DNA of 17,068 bases from Glomus cerebriforme (taxonomy: Eukaryota > Glomeromycota > Glomeromycetes > Glomerales > Glomeraceae): contig QKYT01000228.1 in assembly GCA_003550305.1 (NCBI GenBank), forward strand, positions 1 to 17,068. The letters are read 5' to 3'. Position numbers and translations under genes: made by a program. The notes under the pieces were generated by a model. It was not told the origin of the DNA, did no database searches, and worked only from the letters and a program-made list of their open reading frames with translations. Positions 16,438 to 17,068 of this stretch are shown piece by piece; positions within the stretch are counted from its first letter, which is position 1; each line of letters begins with the position of its first letter.

Positions 16438-17068
16438 ATAGGAGAGTACTGAAAAATTTAATCGATAGCTGATCATTTAGTAGTAATTGGTTTTCTTATT
16501 ATTATATTTTATAGTTGTTTATTTTATAGTGGTGATCTCTAATTTTGTTCCTTAAGGTGACATAATATATTATTAAGATAAACTAAAAAAGAATATAAAA
16601 TGAAGATAATGATACATATAGTCGAAAAGGTAAAGAAATAGGTTTTTTAGAATTAAGGTATTGGTATTGTAAAGTTTTATTTATTTTTTAATAGCATTTT
16701 ATATTCTTTATATAAATATTCATCTTGAATTAAGGAAGTCAGATAGATACTGTTAGGAATTGGCCTATTAAAGGTGGGTAACTATAAAGGTATGTTAATG
16801 ATAAAAGTACTTTAGATAAGGTTGAGGTTTAATAAAGTTTAGATATAAGAGATCATCTTGATTTATGATAAGACTACTTAGACCAGTAGGTACTGACTTT
16901 TATAATATAGTGGTAGTATTAGAAAATGAAAATCACATGATTTGTAGATCATGTGATGTCACATGTTTAGTTACGAAAATCATAATAGTTATGATAGTTA
17001 GATTAGTTTAATTAATTATGATTATTAGATTTATTAGATTAGTTAAATTTATTTTATTTGTTATATTT
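16438..17068 (+). repeat. long direct repeat, second copy (cut by the window end)
   Basis: It aligns with 14813 onward over at least the first ~330 bp with many substitutions. No obvious counterpart of the first copy's 15500-15870 region is reached before the window stops. It contains the hairpin at 16932-16957, which I do not find in the first copy. Confidence 0.5.
16932..16957. repeat. 10-bp inverted repeat ATCACATGAT / ATCATGTGAT
   Basis: Perfectly complementary 10-bp arms (16932-16941 and 16948-16957) flank the loop TTGTAG, followed by GTCACATG. It could be a fold-back or a double site for a factor reading CA(T/C)GTG-type words. Confidence 0.7.

Noticed and set aside
1..17068. Defence islands, CRISPR arrays, operons or other bacterial systems
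   Set aside because: There are no regularly spaced repeats with unique spacers and no bacterial-style gene clusters; introns, a LINE relic and poly(A)-tailed SINEs indicate a eukaryote.

Overview
This window looks like repeat-derived DNA from an AT-rich eukaryotic nuclear genome, most likely fungal. The style of the transposon relics (a BED-finger hAT transposase with a W-L-Y-G-K-R-type C-terminus, and a LINE ending in a CCHC knuckle) suggests an arbuscular mycorrhizal fungus such as Rhizophagus. That placement comes from family resemblance, not a database search. A+T is very high by eye (not counted), CpG is scarce, and a few N bases remain. I find no intact protein-coding gene, rRNA, tRNA or CRISPR array. 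Every recognisable coding stretch is a broken transposon relic.

Layout. 62-204: a 19-bp minisatellite with alternating unit types. 238-1479: the decayed 3' part of a LINE-type retrotransposon. 1480-1680, 5793-5991, 6182-6389 and 7993-8188: four ~200-bp poly(A)-tailed retroposons (SINE-like). They have two different heads but one shared tail, and that tail is bracketed by the same 9-nt self-complementary arms in all four. 2541-4978: a hAT transposase pseudogene with four small introns and about nineteen nonsense codons, but almost no frameshifts. 5643-6056: a GAT/AAT microsatellite split by one SINE. 6621-7765: tandem repeats, a perfect hairpin and a purine-rich tract.

8430-14100 is a nest of DNA elements. 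A family of AT-rich inverted-repeat elements is present in at least four pieces. One copy was hit by a 658-bp Tc1/mariner-type MITE (9271-9928) that is itself close to one long palindrome. Another was hit by a 585-bp Mutator-like non-autonomous element (12867-13451) with an 11-bp target duplication. For both insertions, related copies elsewhere in the window show the unoccupied site. 10802-12060 is a ~120-bp satellite with about ten units and two potential hairpins per unit. 14813-17068 holds two diverged direct repeats of unknown class, the second cut by the window end.

How the parts relate. The SINE tails imply a LINE partner that copied them in trans, and the LINE relic beside the first SINE is a candidate relative. 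The MITEs imply autonomous Tc1/mariner and Mutator-type partners elsewhere in the genome. The hAT pseudogene shows a decay pattern dominated by apparent C-to-T/G-to-A changes.
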